The notes beneath the pieces are model-generated. The model was given only the letters and a program-made list of their open reading frames with translations. It searched no databases and had not been told where the DNA came from. From Heloderma charlesbogerti (lineage: Eukaryota > Chordata > Lepidosauria > Squamata > Helodermatidae): a stretch of 64,000 nt of DNA. Both the position numbers and the translations under genes were made by a program. The stretch is taken from NCBI GenBank assembly GCA_026122225.1, contig JANEZZ010002197.1, forward strand, positions 248,001-312,000, written 5' to 3'. This document shows, in pieces, positions 34,180-44,419 of this stretch; position 1 is the first letter of the stretch; every line of letters begins with the position of its first letter.

Positions 34180-34310
34180 TGGCAGCCTTCTCCAATCTGG
34201 TGCCCTCCAGATGTTTTGGACTGCAACTCCCATCATTTACAGCCAGAGTAGATGCTGGGAGTTGTCATCTAACACAGCTGGAGGGCACCAGGTTGGGGTG
34301 GGGGCTGCAT
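34180..34310. repeat. Foldback element
   Basis: 'gccttctccaatctggtgcc' and 'gagggcaccaggttgggg' are well matched arms, with 'actgcaactcccatcat' at the centre. Confidence 0.7.
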
Positions 34311-34605
34311 TATTGAGTGTTAGGGGGAACCTGCTGAAATCTCTCATAGGTTTTGGAAATGAGGCAGGGATTGGCTGAGTGGGTGGGCAAAAAGGCCTGT
34401 GCTCCAAGCATCCTGCAGGGGGTTACACTGAACAAGGTTACATCTGCAGCTTTGAGTCTCTCTGCACCAGCCTAAAATCCCACATTTAAAACAAGGTTTT
34501 CTGCTTCCATTTTACATGCAGGATCACAATGGACTCTCTTTACATGTGCTTCCTTCCTGCTCCTTTTCCTCCTCATCTGAGACTTCCATATGTTTTATTA
34601 TACAG

Positions 34606-34619
34606 CCACTAGATGGCGC
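34606..34619 (+). promoter_or_regulatory. CTCF-consensus-like site 1
   Basis: CCACTAGATGGCGC fits every position of the published degenerate core CCASYAGRKGGCRS. CTCF binds such cores to organise chromatin loops. Here it sits in a 15-bp sequence repeated at 34814-34828. Occupancy cannot be told from sequence. Confidence 0.45.
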
Positions 34620-34817
34620 TGTGGTCTAGGGGCTTCTTCACATGGAGCTTTTATTCTACTATTGAGATTGCCCACTCATGGAAGTTTGTGGACCCTTTTC
34701 ATGACCTCGTCAACCTCCAGGGCACATCCAGGGGAATTCCCTGGTTATTCCATGTTAAAAAGATCCGGAGAAAATGAGGTATCAAAATTACCTTGGATTG
34801 TTGCACTATTAAAACAG

Positions 34818-34831
34818 CCACTAGATGGTGC
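34818..34831 (+). promoter_or_regulatory. CTCF-consensus-like site 2 (one mismatch)
   Basis: CCACTAGATGGTGC differs from site 1 by one base, C to T in the GGC core, consistent with CpG decay of an originally identical site. Same orientation as site 1, 212 bp apart. Confidence 0.3.
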
Positions 34832-35438
34832 TGTTTCATTGAGTTCTATGGAACCTTGAAAATTAAAAACTTCCCTCTCTGCAATCACGTGGTCCCTGTC
34901 TGAGAGCCCACTATAAACAAGGAACAGCTCCACAATGGGAGGACTGCGGGAGTTTTCATTAATGTAAAGGCAGCCTAGCACCTCTTATTGAGGCTTTTTC
35001 TCTTTTCACAGAGATAATTCAGCAGAATTCAAACTCTGCAATTTGATATCTCATTATCTCCAATCTTTTTAACAATGGAATAAAGGCCATTTAGTACAGG
35101 AGACGCCCTGGAGGTTCACAACGCCATCTAAACGACTCACAAACTTCTGTGAGTAACCAATCTCCATAGCAGGATAAAAGCTCTGTGTGAAGAAGCCCTG
35201 TGACTAAGCTGTCTTTTCTCTCGAAGCATGTGGGAGGGATACTTGCAAAGGTATATACCTGTTTTCTGAGATCTTCCAGGGGAAGAAACATTTGGGAGTA
35301 AAAAAAGTAGTTGCGTGAAGAAGGAGCTGAGCAATCTGTTTCCTCCACTACCACCACCATTCACCATGTGCCTTTCCTCTCCAAATTGTCCTCCCATGCA
35401 AACCCCCCCCCCCCGCTTTTCTGTTGGTGTTTTGTCAT

Positions 35439-36610
35439 CAGGGCCAGCCCTGCCAATAGGCAGGGTGAGGCAGTGCCTCAGCAGCAGATCCCGGGAGGTG
35501 GCAGCAAGGTGCTGGAGGAGAGAGCTGCGTGCCACACCACCTCTGACCCCTAAGCTAGTCTGCCCCCCCCATCAGGTGCAGTGGAGGATGCTGTCCCATC
35601 ATGAAGGCAGTAGGAAGATTTAACTGCCAGTCCAGTTGATATTTTTGTACATGGAATGGAAAGGGCACCATCTTGTCTTCACTCAAGCGACAAAATGCCT
35701 TGGGACAGCCAAGTTTGTCATAGTAATTCAGAAGTAGAGCAAAGAACTTATGTTATATTGTAATAAAATGCCTATTTGTGTGTGTATGAGTGTGTACACA
35801 TGTAAACATATTTTTAGATATATTACTTAAAATATACAAATGATTTGCTGTTGTTTTTTGTTTTTTACTTTTTTGTTAAACTTTTTTGCTTTTTATTATT
35901 ATTATTAATAATAATAATATCATTATGGGATTATTATTATTATTATTATTTCTTGTTGGCTAAACCTTTAATGTTTATTAATATGCGTTAACTGAATGGT
36001 AATATATGGCCAATGGAAATGGATTGTTTGCTCCCATTCCTTTGCTGTAAGACTGAGGTTATGATACTGAAAGATAAGGTTTACCGTTTGTGGTGTAGCA
36101 GATTGAAGATTTAATAATACTTGCAATGTTTGGAAGAGTGCTGTATAGGTATAATCTGCAATTGGATTTATATTCGGATATTTGGTTTGTTCTTACTGAA
36201 GTTTAATATAATCCTTCCCCCCACCTTCTTTTGCTATCCTGCCTTTTTTCCCCCCTCAGAATACTGTAATGTTGGAAACTGAAGATTCTGATTATGTTGT
36301 TGGTAGTGTTTATTTCATTTATAAAAATAAAATAAAAATAGATTTTTAAAAAAGTAGAGCAAAGAACTCGCTCAAAAGTGATTAAGACCACTCTCTTCGA
36401 CCCCTCCAGAGTTTAACTGAAGTCCAGCACTGCTGCTCATAAGCTGAGGTCTCCAGACAGCCTTGCCAGCCATTACGCCGGACTGAATTCCAAACCTTGT
36501 GCTCATCAAAGAACTTCAGGCTAAATTGATGCATTACTGTGAGAGAGTGACCTCTGGTGGTGATGCGCTGAGCTGCACTACTGAGTTCGAGTGGTTTTAA
36601 AGTAGTTTTC
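35439..36610 (+). repeat. Composite repeat A+B, split by an L1-like insertion
   Basis: Starts CAGGGCCAGCCCTGCC. The left part (to 35731) and right part (from 36352) are continuous in the copy at 57930-59440, showing that they are one roughly 600-bp element. Right-part landmarks are 'gaccactctcttcgacccc', 'ggctaaattgatgcattact' and 'gtgacctctggtggtgatg'. Non-coding. Confidence 0.7.
35749..36351 (+). mobile_element. L1-like LINE 3' end with 17-bp target duplication
   Basis: AAGTAGAGCAAAGAACT occurs at 35732-35748 and 36352-36368, bracketing 603 bp that end in an A-rich 'aaaaataaaataaaaatag' tail. That is the signature of target-primed reverse transcription. No ORF remains; L1-type assignment rests on the tail and duplication length. 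A TTA-rich microsatellite lies at 35888-35951. Confidence 0.7.
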
Positions 36611-36612
36611 GT

Positions 36613-36790
36613 TAGGGCTGTGCACCGCTTCGGTTCCCGTTCCGGATTCTGCACCAAAGTGGGGTGATTCGGACTGACTCGGATCAGATCCGGAGCCCTC
36701 TGAAGTGGATCGGATCGATCTGAATCGCTTCAGACCAATCCAGACTATTCTGAAGGCCAGACAGCCTGTCTGGGAAATGTAACAATTTGC
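36613..36790. mobile_element. Fragment of TAGGGCTGTGC-ended hAT element
   Basis: Begins TAGGGCTGTGCACCGCTTCGG, like the left end at 50090. It continues with 'cggatcagatccgga' style palindromes. The right terminus was not found. Confidence 0.5.
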
Positions 36791-37045
36791 CTGGGATTAG
36801 GGAAGGGGAGAGGAGGAGTTGGGGAGGGTGGAGCCTTGGCAAGTGACTTCTCTGGATGTCGACAGGGCTGAAGTTTTAACCCAGCAGTCTCCAAGCACAG
36901 TGGTGGAGCAGGGGTTGTATATAACAGGAGATTCTGCTTTCGTTTCCCAGCATGCCAGAGAGTTAGTAGAAGGAGGAGAATTCAGTATTACTGGACTGTG
37001 CTAGTGCAGGAGTTCCCAGTACCTACCCAGCCCTTCTCAGTTCCA
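36791..37045. other. No recognisable feature
   Basis: A 61-codon frame lies at 36819-37004 with no motif. Confidence 0.2.
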
Positions 37046-37215
37046 TTTCTTAGTCTTTCTTTTTCCTTAAATCCTCCTTCTGGATTCTTTAAATTCCCTT
37101 AAATTTCTTAGTCTTCCCTTTCCCTTAAATCCTCCTTCTGGGTTGTTTAAATTCCCTTAAATTTCTTAGTCTTCCCTTAAATTTCTTAGTCTTCCTTTTC
37201 CCTTAATTTTTTCTA
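37046..37215. repeat. 58-bp tandem repeat, about 2.9 copies
   Basis: Unit begins 'tttcttagtctttcttttt' and ends 'aaattcccttaaa'. Copies are 37046-37103, 37104-37161 and a rearranged third. Two short (CA)n runs follow at about 37228 and 37310. Confidence 0.85.
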
Positions 37216-37574
37216 GATTCTTTGAATACACACACACACACACCTCTTTCTCTTCTAGTTGTTAGGCTTCATTTTATTTCTTTGCTTTGTTTACTGCTTG
37301 TTCTTTGGCTCCACACACACACACACACGTATAGCTTCTCAGTTACCAGTCCTTCCCTTACCATTTTTCAACTCTTTCATCTATATTCTTTTTTTAACCA
37401 TCTTTTCTCTTCTGTTAGACTTTAGATCAGAGCTTTCCAAACTGTGTGCCGCGACACATTAGTGTGTCGGCGGCAGTGTGTAGGTGTGTCACGTGAAATG
37501 CAGAAAACTGTGCGGAAGGGCACCGCGGAGCTCCCTTACTCGCGTTTGCTTCCCTTGGCCCCTCCGCCGGAACT

Positions 37575-37637
37575 TCCTAAAGCAGCCAATGTTAAAGCAG
37601 CTAAGGCTTAGCTGCTTTATCATTAGCTGCTTTAGGA
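37575..37637. repeat. 63-bp near-perfect palindrome in the hAT leader
   Basis: Arms of about 31 bp with two mismatches. The inner arms TAAAGCAGCTAA (37593-37604) and TTAGCTGCTTTA (37608-37619) are perfect around a 3-nt centre. It could be a transposase binding site or a hairpin-forming element. Confidence 0.85.
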
Positions 37638-38582
37638 TCATGTGGCGTCTTGATGTAGGACGCACATGATTGGTGGTGTTGGAGCAGTACGGCAAGGTAG
37701 AGGCGCGGGGCGAAGAGAGGGGAGGGGAGGCGCCGCCCTGGGAGCAGAGCTTGGCCGACGCCGGCACGGAGAAGTGGCAGTGGCCACCAGCCCTGCAAGA
37801 TTTCGAGCACGCCCTTCGTGGACTTCTGCACTGCGCTCCTGCGTGGCCAGGCCAAAGTACCGTGCGGGTGGAAACGCTGCCTGGGACTGGGACTGCACCA
37901 AGCGGGCCGTCCGCCACCTTGGCCAGTCGGAACGGAGCTCAGTGGAGGCCAGAAGCCTCCGAATCAGCGTGCTCCCAAGCACCCGGGCGAGTGCAGCTGC
38001 AGGCTGTCACCCAGTCAGCCCACCTGCTGCTGGCTGAAGGGAGGCCACCCTCCCAAACCCAATGTGGCAAACAGCAAGCCACCCACCACACGGCACTTAT
38101 AATTTGATTTCTGCCATTTATTTTTATTTTTACTCTGCTGTAATTGTGGATTAACCACCCACCGGCAGTACCACCGGAGAATGCTGGAACTGGACTCTGG
38201 ACATAGGCATTGCAAATATTTACAGCACTATAGCCTTGCAGTGAGACATATATATTTACCCCATTTTTGTTGGACTTTTGCTTCTCTACTTCATGTGTTT
38301 TTGCAGCTGAGCTCCTACCTGGGCCTATGTGTCCTAATATGTATTGTAACTACTTTAGTTAATTTTGTTTATTTTTCACATTTTCTCCTGGTCCTGATTC
38401 CTATCTTTATCTCACTTTATCACTGTGGGAGTGGAGAGCAGGTGCTGTTATTTTCATAAGAAAAAACAGAGAAAGATAAGCGCTAAAAACAGTCCTTTTA
38501 TTTTCATATTCAGTTAATGCTAAAACCTAGAAATAATTTCACATAGATTCATTCATTAAATTGCAGTTGAATTACCCGTAAA

Positions 38583-39936
38583 ATGGATACGTTTCTAATT
38601 AAGAAAAGGAAAGCTGGTGAAGATGACGTTTGCAATGAACAAAATGCAGCGGCTATAGAGGAAACTACGCAAGAATCACCTGTTGAACGGTCTGTATTAG
38701 TATGTAAGAAGTGTAAAGGAAAAATTTCTAGGCCTCATTTATACAGTAAAAATTATATGAAACTGGGGTTCACATTTTCTGGTAATGAAAACAATCCTTG
38801 TCCCCAGTGTTTCATTTGTGAGGATATACTTGCAAATGAAAGTATGGTACCAAATAAATTAAAGTGTCATTTTACCTCAAAACACTGTCATTTGTCAGAA
38901 AAACAAGTAGAATACTTTATTGAGCTTTCAAAATCTCTAAAGAAGCAGTCTGCATCATTCACAAAGAGAATGAAGACATCAAAGAAAGCTCAAAAGGCAA
39001 GTTACTTCGTTGCTCAAATAATTGCCCAAAACATGGACCTACATGCTATTGCCGAAACCACCATAAAGGAATCTTGCTGTGCTATTGTTCAATCAATGTT
39101 TGGGCCCGAATTTGAGATAGAAGTTAATAAAATCCCTTTGGCAGATAACATGATCGGAAGACGTACTCAAGACATGTCTGTAGACATTAAGCAGCAAATG
39201 AAAGATATTTTTCAAGACAATAATATATTTTCATTGCAATTAGATGTAGCAACAGATGTCAGTGGGTTAGCACAATTATTGGTTTTTATACATTTCATTC
39301 ATACTGACAGAATTATTGAGCAATTCTTGTGTTGTCTAGAACTTCCAATGAGAACTAGAGGTGAAGATATATTGAAAACTTTTGATTGCTTCATGAAGGA
39401 AAATAATTTGCAATGGTTAAATTGTGTAGGAATATGCACAGATGGTGCACCCTCAATGGTTGGTTCAACAGAAGGTTTTATAGCTTTAGCAAAGAAAGAG
39501 AATGAAAATATTATACTCATTGCTTTTTACATCACAAAGCACTAGTCGTGCAAACCATTGGAAATGAATTAAGAAAAGTTTTGGACAAAGTGGTTCAGTG
39601 GTCAATTACATGAAAACTAGACCTCTTCAATCAAGATTATTTGCTCATATTTGTGAAGACATGGGGGCAAGGTTTAAAAAGCTTCTATTACACACAGAAG
39701 TTCGTTGGCTCTCAAGAGGTCGAGTGCTCTGTCGTGTATATGAATTGAGGGAAATGATGCTTAAACTTTTTGAGGAAAATCAGCAAAATGAATTCTGCCA
39801 TCTAATTCAAAGCAAACTTTGGTGCACAAAATTGGCATATCTTGCTGACATATTTGAACATTTGAATAAAATAAACACCAGTATGCAAGGAAAAGGAGAA
39901 AAATATGTGTTTGTTTATTTTTTTGCAGTTTCTTAA
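38583..39936 (+). pseudogene. hAT transposase (BED-finger type), frameshifted
   Basis: An ATG at 38583 opens 320 codons. A BED-like zinc finger is visible at C76-x2-C79-x16-H96-x4-H101, with KLKCHFTSKH. The RNase H-like core has LDVATDVSGLAQLL (first catalytic Asp, usually in LDESTDV) and CTDGAPSMVGSTEGF (second Asp). Around 39525 the frame shifts; the homologous text continues (HCFLHHKALVVQTI), shifts again near 39597, and reads VNYMKTRPLQSRLFAHICED and VRWLSRGRVLCRVYELRE to a stop at 39934-39936. The C-terminal dimerisation region is absent. It resembles the transposases that gave rise to ZBED5/GTF2IRD2/FAM200-type host genes. Two frameshifts and truncation make it inactive. Confidence 0.9.
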
Positions 39937-40051
39937 ATCCCTAAATGAAAGAACACTCCTAAGTTAAAGTAGATCAAAGCTGGAGCAGATCAGTTCAAAC
40001 ATTTGCAAGCAACCATCAGGCAAATGGTTTTCTTCCAAATTCATATCCCAG

Positions 40052-40231
40052 CCAGGGATGTGGGGGACCAACATGGCAGTTTGCAGTGCAGCAGTCAAGC
40101 AAGGGCAGGTCATGGTCTGGCATGAGTTCGGCTGCCCTGTGATGGGTGAGTGCCTGGATGCCCCTTCTGTGATTTGGTATTAGGTGTCTGAGGGGTCGAG
40201 CCACTGAGACTCCACTCCGCCGGCGGAATCC
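40052..40231. mobile_element. Short hAT-like element, AGGGATG family
   Basis: 'agggatgtgggggaccaac' at the left and 'ggaatcctccgacatccct' at the right are inverted ends. A piece of the interior recurs reversed at 60045-60115 ('aatcacagaagggacatcca'). Confidence 0.5.
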
Positions 40232-40234
40232 TCC

Positions 40235-40345
40235 GACATCCCTAATTTAATTCCAAAACTTGTGGACTTCAAAGAACTTGATCACCAGGCTAAATTGATG
40301 AACGGCCATGAGTGACCTCTGGTCATGTGCTGAGCTGCAGTGTAC
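40235..40345 (+). repeat. Repeat B fragment
   Basis: 'taattccaaaacttgtggac' to 'atgtgctgagctgcagtgta' matches 59180-59290 almost base for base. Confidence 0.65.
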
Positions 40346-41239
40346 CAAAAACCTTATCCAGCAGTTAGCCAGGAAGGCAAACTAGACCTATGAGGGCTGT
40401 CCTCCCACCCTCCCAAGAAATCATTTTAGCCCTGCCTTACAGTCACAGGAGACAGAACCTAATGTCCATCTAGCCGGGGGCGGGGGGGGCAGCTAAGTTA
40501 AATAATCCAGTCAAGAATTATTTCCTTGAACCTTTACCAGGAAAAGAGGGGCATAGACGGTGTCTTCTTTCTTTACCTGAGAAGTGGGAAATTGTATGCA
40601 AACTTTTAAAAATGCATTTTTATTCAAGGGGGGGCAGTAATTGCTTGCTCTTGTTATTGTTTTAATTCCTCAACACCCATTCTGGGGGCTGGGAGCACTT
40701 TTATTTTTTAAAAGCAAGTTCTGGGAGTCGGGGGCATTTTTATTGTAAACAATGTCCTGGGGCTAGGGGCATTTTTAATGTCTGTAAAACAATTTCCTGG
40801 TGCTGTGGGCAGATCAGAAAAATGTGTGTGCTTTTGAGATCTACAGATCTCTCCATCAGGCAAGGTGCTATAAAGGTCAGGCTGCAAGGAGGCAGGAGAT
40901 GGGTAGGAAAAAAATGACTAGACTAGATGGTGAATCACATTGTCTGCAAGTTCAGCAAGTTCCAAGGTGTAGCTTGGCCCAGGGTGTATTTGGCCCAGAT
41001 ATATTTATTTCCTGAATGGTGCAAATCCGATTACTAAGCCATGTTAATTTACAATGACATTATTTACACTGTTCCATTCTTACAAGCAGGTTTTGCATCT
41101 CTTTGTCCCACTGTGTATTTTGTATGTCTTTCTTTCTTTCCTTCCTTCCTTCCTTCCTTCCTTCTAGAGGGAATGCCTTTAAAACATTCCCATATAGCGT
41201 CTTTTGTATGACCAGCACCCATGACCATTTGTGGCTAAC
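40346..41239. other. Unassigned; microsatellite at 41126-41163
   Basis: Repeated 'gggggcatttttat' phrases at 40680-40790 suggest a degenerate tandem patch. A (TTTC)n(TTCC)n run lies at 41126-41163. No coding evidence. Confidence 0.4.
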
Positions 41240-41335
41240 AATACAATCCTGTACATGTCTCCTCAGAAATAATTTCCATTGAGTTAAATGGGGCTTCCTC
41301 CCAGGTAAGTGGGTATAGTATTGCAGCCTTAGTAT
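41240..41335. mobile_element. GGATTGCA-type MITE
   Basis: 'atacaatcctgtacatgtct' and 'gtgggtatagtattgcagcc' are inverted ends around 'ccattgagttaaatggggct'. Non-coding, about 95 bp. Confidence 0.65.
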
Positions 41336-41349
41336 GAGAATACAGATTT

Positions 41350-41478
41350 CTTCCCCAACCTGGTATCTTCCAGATGTTTTAGTTAGGGCTTCCAGAATTC
41401 CTAACCATGTTGGCTGGGGCTGATGGGGTTTGGAGTCCAAAACATCTGGGTGGCACCCGGTTGGGGAAGGCTGGAATA
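41350..41478. repeat. Foldback element
   Basis: 'tccccaacctggtatcttcc' pairs with 'gtggcacccggttgggga'. The centre is 'ttggctggggctgatgggg'. Confidence 0.65.
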
Positions 41479-42117
41479 CAGGAAGATGCATTGCTCCTTT
41501 CTGCTTCACTCTGTCTTGGCCCAGCCTTGTCCTCGCAAAGAACAAAGTAGCAAACACAAATGAAATGTGCATGACTGATAGGTCAAAGCAAAGTTTGACC
41601 CCCATAAAATCAGAGACAGACAGACAGACAGATCATTGGGTTTTTTTAATCTAAAAAATCTGATCTGAGTGTGGGAGGAGAAGTGTGCAGATACTCCAGG
41701 TGGGCTCAACAAATCATGGTCTGTTTACAGGAGGCTCCTTAGACTGAGAAGAAGGAGGGTGAGGGGACAATCTTTGATCCTCCTTTTAGGGGAATATAAT
41801 GTCCCCAAAATGGAGGATCAAAGATCCTCCTCCCTTCTTCCCAGTGTAACCTGGGCCACCAGGAGACTCCTGTAACCAGCACATGACCTGCTGAGCCCAC
41901 CTTGAATACCTACAGACTCCTCCCCTACACACACACACTCTACACCTTGGAAGTCGCCTGAACATGCAGATAATGTCATTTCATCACCTGTTCACTTTTT
42001 TGTTTTTTCTCCCACCCACCCGTCACCTGCCTTTTATAACATCTTGCCTCATGAAGGGACCTGGGCATCTGGAAAGCTTGCACACCAGTACCACCATGGA
42101 AATGAGCATGAACCGAA
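41479..42117. other. No recognisable feature
   Basis: Short (GACA)n at about 41614-41633. Inverted 'gatcctccttttaggggaat' and 'aatggaggatcaaagatcct' at 41776-41830 form a small imperfect hairpin. No gene. Confidence 0.3.
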
Positions 42118-43080
42118 ATGTTAATGCTCATCTAAGATTACGTGTTCCAAAAATCAAACTTACTTTTCAGGCTCAGCAGTCCTCCCTGCAATACAGATCT
42201 CCACACAGCCTCCGCCTTCTGATCTGTCAGTCATTGTAAGAAAAAAGGATCATCTTTAGTATTTCCTTCTTCACCAGTATTAGAGGGAATATGAACAATT
42301 TTATTGTAGTAATTTGGGATTTAAATTTCATAGAGATTTAAATTTCCCAAAATTTTGCATCCTTAAGTGGGGAAATGGAGTTTTTTCCTTGTGGGAAGAG
42401 TTTTGGAGAAAACTGAAATATATGTGATGCTTACTTTCTCACCAATCTTCAATTTATTTTACTGCTTCATCAATATAAAACACATGGTTTATATCTTGCC
42501 ATCTAAAATTGTACTCTTTGGTTTATTTCTACAACTTACAGAGCAATCCTATCTATGTTTATTCAGAAGTGAGATCCGCTCTGCTTAAAGGGGGTTATTC
42601 CAAAGAAACATGCATGCGATCACAGTCTCAAAAATATAAATGCCTTTGCTTTGTACAAGGAAAATTGTATCTATACGCAACATTAGAGAACAGGAGCTGC
42701 AAACGTCTTCACTCCACGCTTTGATGATGAAAGTGTCAATTTCAGTTTCTCTCAGATTTTCATTTTTCCAGTCCTAAGTCTGGTTGGTGTCAGATGTTGA
42801 GAATTTTGTTTTTAAAAGTTTGTATGAGGATTCATAAGCATTTTTATGCATATTTCTCCTAATAATTCATTTTTGTATGCATTTTGGGCAATAAAACACA
42901 TTTTTGTAAGCAATTTCATTAATAAAGTGCATTTTAAATTTAATTTTTCTTAATATATGCATTGTGGTATGCTTTTTTTTGATTGGAGAACTCCATGCCA
43001 AAAATAGGAGAAGTGTGACTTTTGAAGGATACCTGACTTTTGATTTGCATAGTGGTTCAAAAGTGCACAGACCACAGATG
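42118..43080 (+). repeat. Long dispersed repeat (copy 1), class unknown
   Basis: Shares ordered blocks with 60940-61695: 'aaatgttaatgctcatcta', 'caaacttacttttcagg', 'tttccttcttcacca', 'tattagagggaata', 'gagaactccatg' and 'aggagaagtgtga'. This copy has an extra 300 bp (about 42485-42790) including a small MITE. The partner ends in 'cccatcccta', linking it to the AGGGATG hAT termini. Confidence 0.6.
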
Positions 43081-43611
43081 TCTCCAACAAGGTAGTGACA
43101 GTTATGCAGAGCTAACTATATTGTTATTTCTTAAGTGTTTGGGCCTCACTGTCTAATGCGTTGGCTCAATCACAGGCTGGGAGATCAAAGTACTTCCACA
43201 AGAGATGGAAAGCTTGACGCTGGTGCCTACATAGTCCAAGCTTGAAGACCGATGTAATATCAAAAGAGGATGCTTAGTGGATTTTTTCCAGCTACACCAC
43301 AAAGACAGACACGTGTACCAGTAAATCAAGTACTGTTTCAGCCAGTGGTCTTGCTGCTCTGCACTCACATGCCCTCTGTGTGTGTTTGTGTGTGGGGAGT
43401 CTGGTCTTCTCACCTCACAGCAGGGGATTGAATGCATAAGTCAGAACCAGCCTACACATGTGTTCACTTGGTAGGCACGCAGAAGCCCTCAGAAAAGCGT
43501 CACTACCACCCTCCAAAACCCACATGCATGGACACTCACGCAGCTCCATTAGCAGCCTCATAACTAAAAGCAGAAAACCCATGACTAATCCCTCTGGTCC
43601 ATCAGGGCAAG
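43081..43611. other. No recognisable feature
   Basis: Sequence left of the PYY-like exon. No readable continuation of that gene was found in any frame. Confidence 0.25.
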
Positions 43612-43731
43612 CATTTTCTGCAGGGCTCTCTGGCTTGGGAGGGTAGGCATCCACCAAGGTTCCCAGACAGAACAAGATACACAGGGCCACAGCAATCACA
43701 AGAGGCCCCAGGGCTTCACAGAGGCAGCTAT
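43612..43731 (-). pseudogene. Degenerate PYY/NPY-family prohormone exon
   Basis: On the minus strand a hydrophobic signal peptide VIAVALCILFCLGTLVDA is followed by YPPKPESPAENA, the N-terminus of mature peptide YY/neuropeptide Y hormones, which circulate as 36-residue gut or neural peptides. Upstream in the neighbouring frame AASVKPWG fits the usual start, so one base appears lost near 43705. The expected ATG reads ATA (43731-43729). After ENA the similarity stops: the amidated C-terminus (RQRY-G) is absent in all frames. A pyrimidine-rich tract ending CCCCTACATAG precedes it, like a splice acceptor. Most likely a decayed PYY-like gene copy; NPY or PP relatives are not excluded. Confidence 0.55.
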
Positions 43732-43904
43732 GTAGGGGAAGATAGATAAGAGGGACAGAAAGTAAAAATCAAGGTGATCAGCCTTAAGCTCACCAAGTAC
43801 CGCCAGCTTAGCACTGCAGAAGTGTCTGATGCCTCCAATCCTCCATGGAAAAGCCCATTTTTCCTTAACTGCCCAACACATAAGGGTGTACGAAACACAC
43901 TTAC

Positions 43905-44211
43905 CCATCCGCTGAAGGGGTCTGCAGGGAGGGGAGGCGATCCGTCCCTCCCCCCGGAATCCTCCCCGGCCGGCTTCACTCTGCAGCAAGTCCGCAGAGC
44001 CGCCAACCGGGCCCATCCACAGCCACGCTTCCGTCCGCTGCCACGCAAATGGCGTCTGGCGTAGCAGACGGACGGCAGCAGGTAGGATCCAGCCGGCGTG
44101 GATTTCCCCGGGTGGCAGAGGTGAGTCTTTCGTTCTGCCGCAGATTCCAGGGGGGCGGATTCTTAGAATCCGGCCTCATTGGAGTCCGTGACAGAATTCT
44201 CCACCATCCCT
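43905..44211 (-). repeat. GC-rich element ending in AGGGATGGTGGAGAATTC
   Basis: CpG-rich block whose minus-strand start TAGGGATGGTGGAGAATTC resembles other AGGGATG termini. Its minus-strand end has CGGATGG|GTAAGTG (donor at 43904), which could splice over 177 nt to the PYY-like exon, but a repeat origin makes that coincidence plausible. Confidence 0.4.
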
Positions 44212-44419
44212 ACCAACACATCACCAATTCAGCAAAGGCTGGCAAGAGCATCAGCCTTACTGAAACTGCCCAGGAAAGAACACGCCAACAGCGTGTTGGC
44301 CTAAGTGCCCAAATGCATCTCACGCTGCCATTATATGTTCACCCCGCACAATGCTGTGTTCACGGACATGCTCACTTCTCCTTTATAATTCATTTGACCA
44401 AGGATGTACTAAACAGGAC

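Larger units (their letters stand above)
34602..35215. repeat. Long inverted repeat element (arms about 165 bp)
   Basis: 34622-34790 and 35040-35205 are complementary with moderate divergence: 'ggcttcttcacatggagctt', 'gaagtttgtg', 'aacctccagggc' and 'tgttaaaaagat' recur in that order on opposite strands. The 250-bp loop is unrelated. This is the structure of a DNA transposon with long terminal inverted repeats or a foldback element. No ORF. Two CTCF-like motifs lie at its left edge and in the loop. Confidence 0.65.
37428..39950 (+). mobile_element. hAT DNA transposon with transposase, 3' end lost
   Basis: Begins CAGAGCTTTCCAAACTGTG and continues with 'gacacattagtgtgtcgg', a typical hAT/Charlie-type subterminal design. 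A GC-rich leader (37440-38060) carries a 63-bp palindrome (37575-37637). The AT-rich transposase region follows. No matching right terminus was seen, so it is probably 3'-truncated. The abrupt compositional change marks it as foreign to its surroundings. Confidence 0.8.

Noticed and set aside
37666..38107. Several 90-145 codon frames on both strands
   Set aside because: Produced by the GC-rich leader of the hAT element; no motifs, and all frames are equally open.
43898..43904. Definite splice donor for the PYY-like exon
   Set aside because: The motif is good, but it lies in a GC-rich block with transposon-like ends, and spliced product would still hit a stop after eleven codons; kept only as a possibility.
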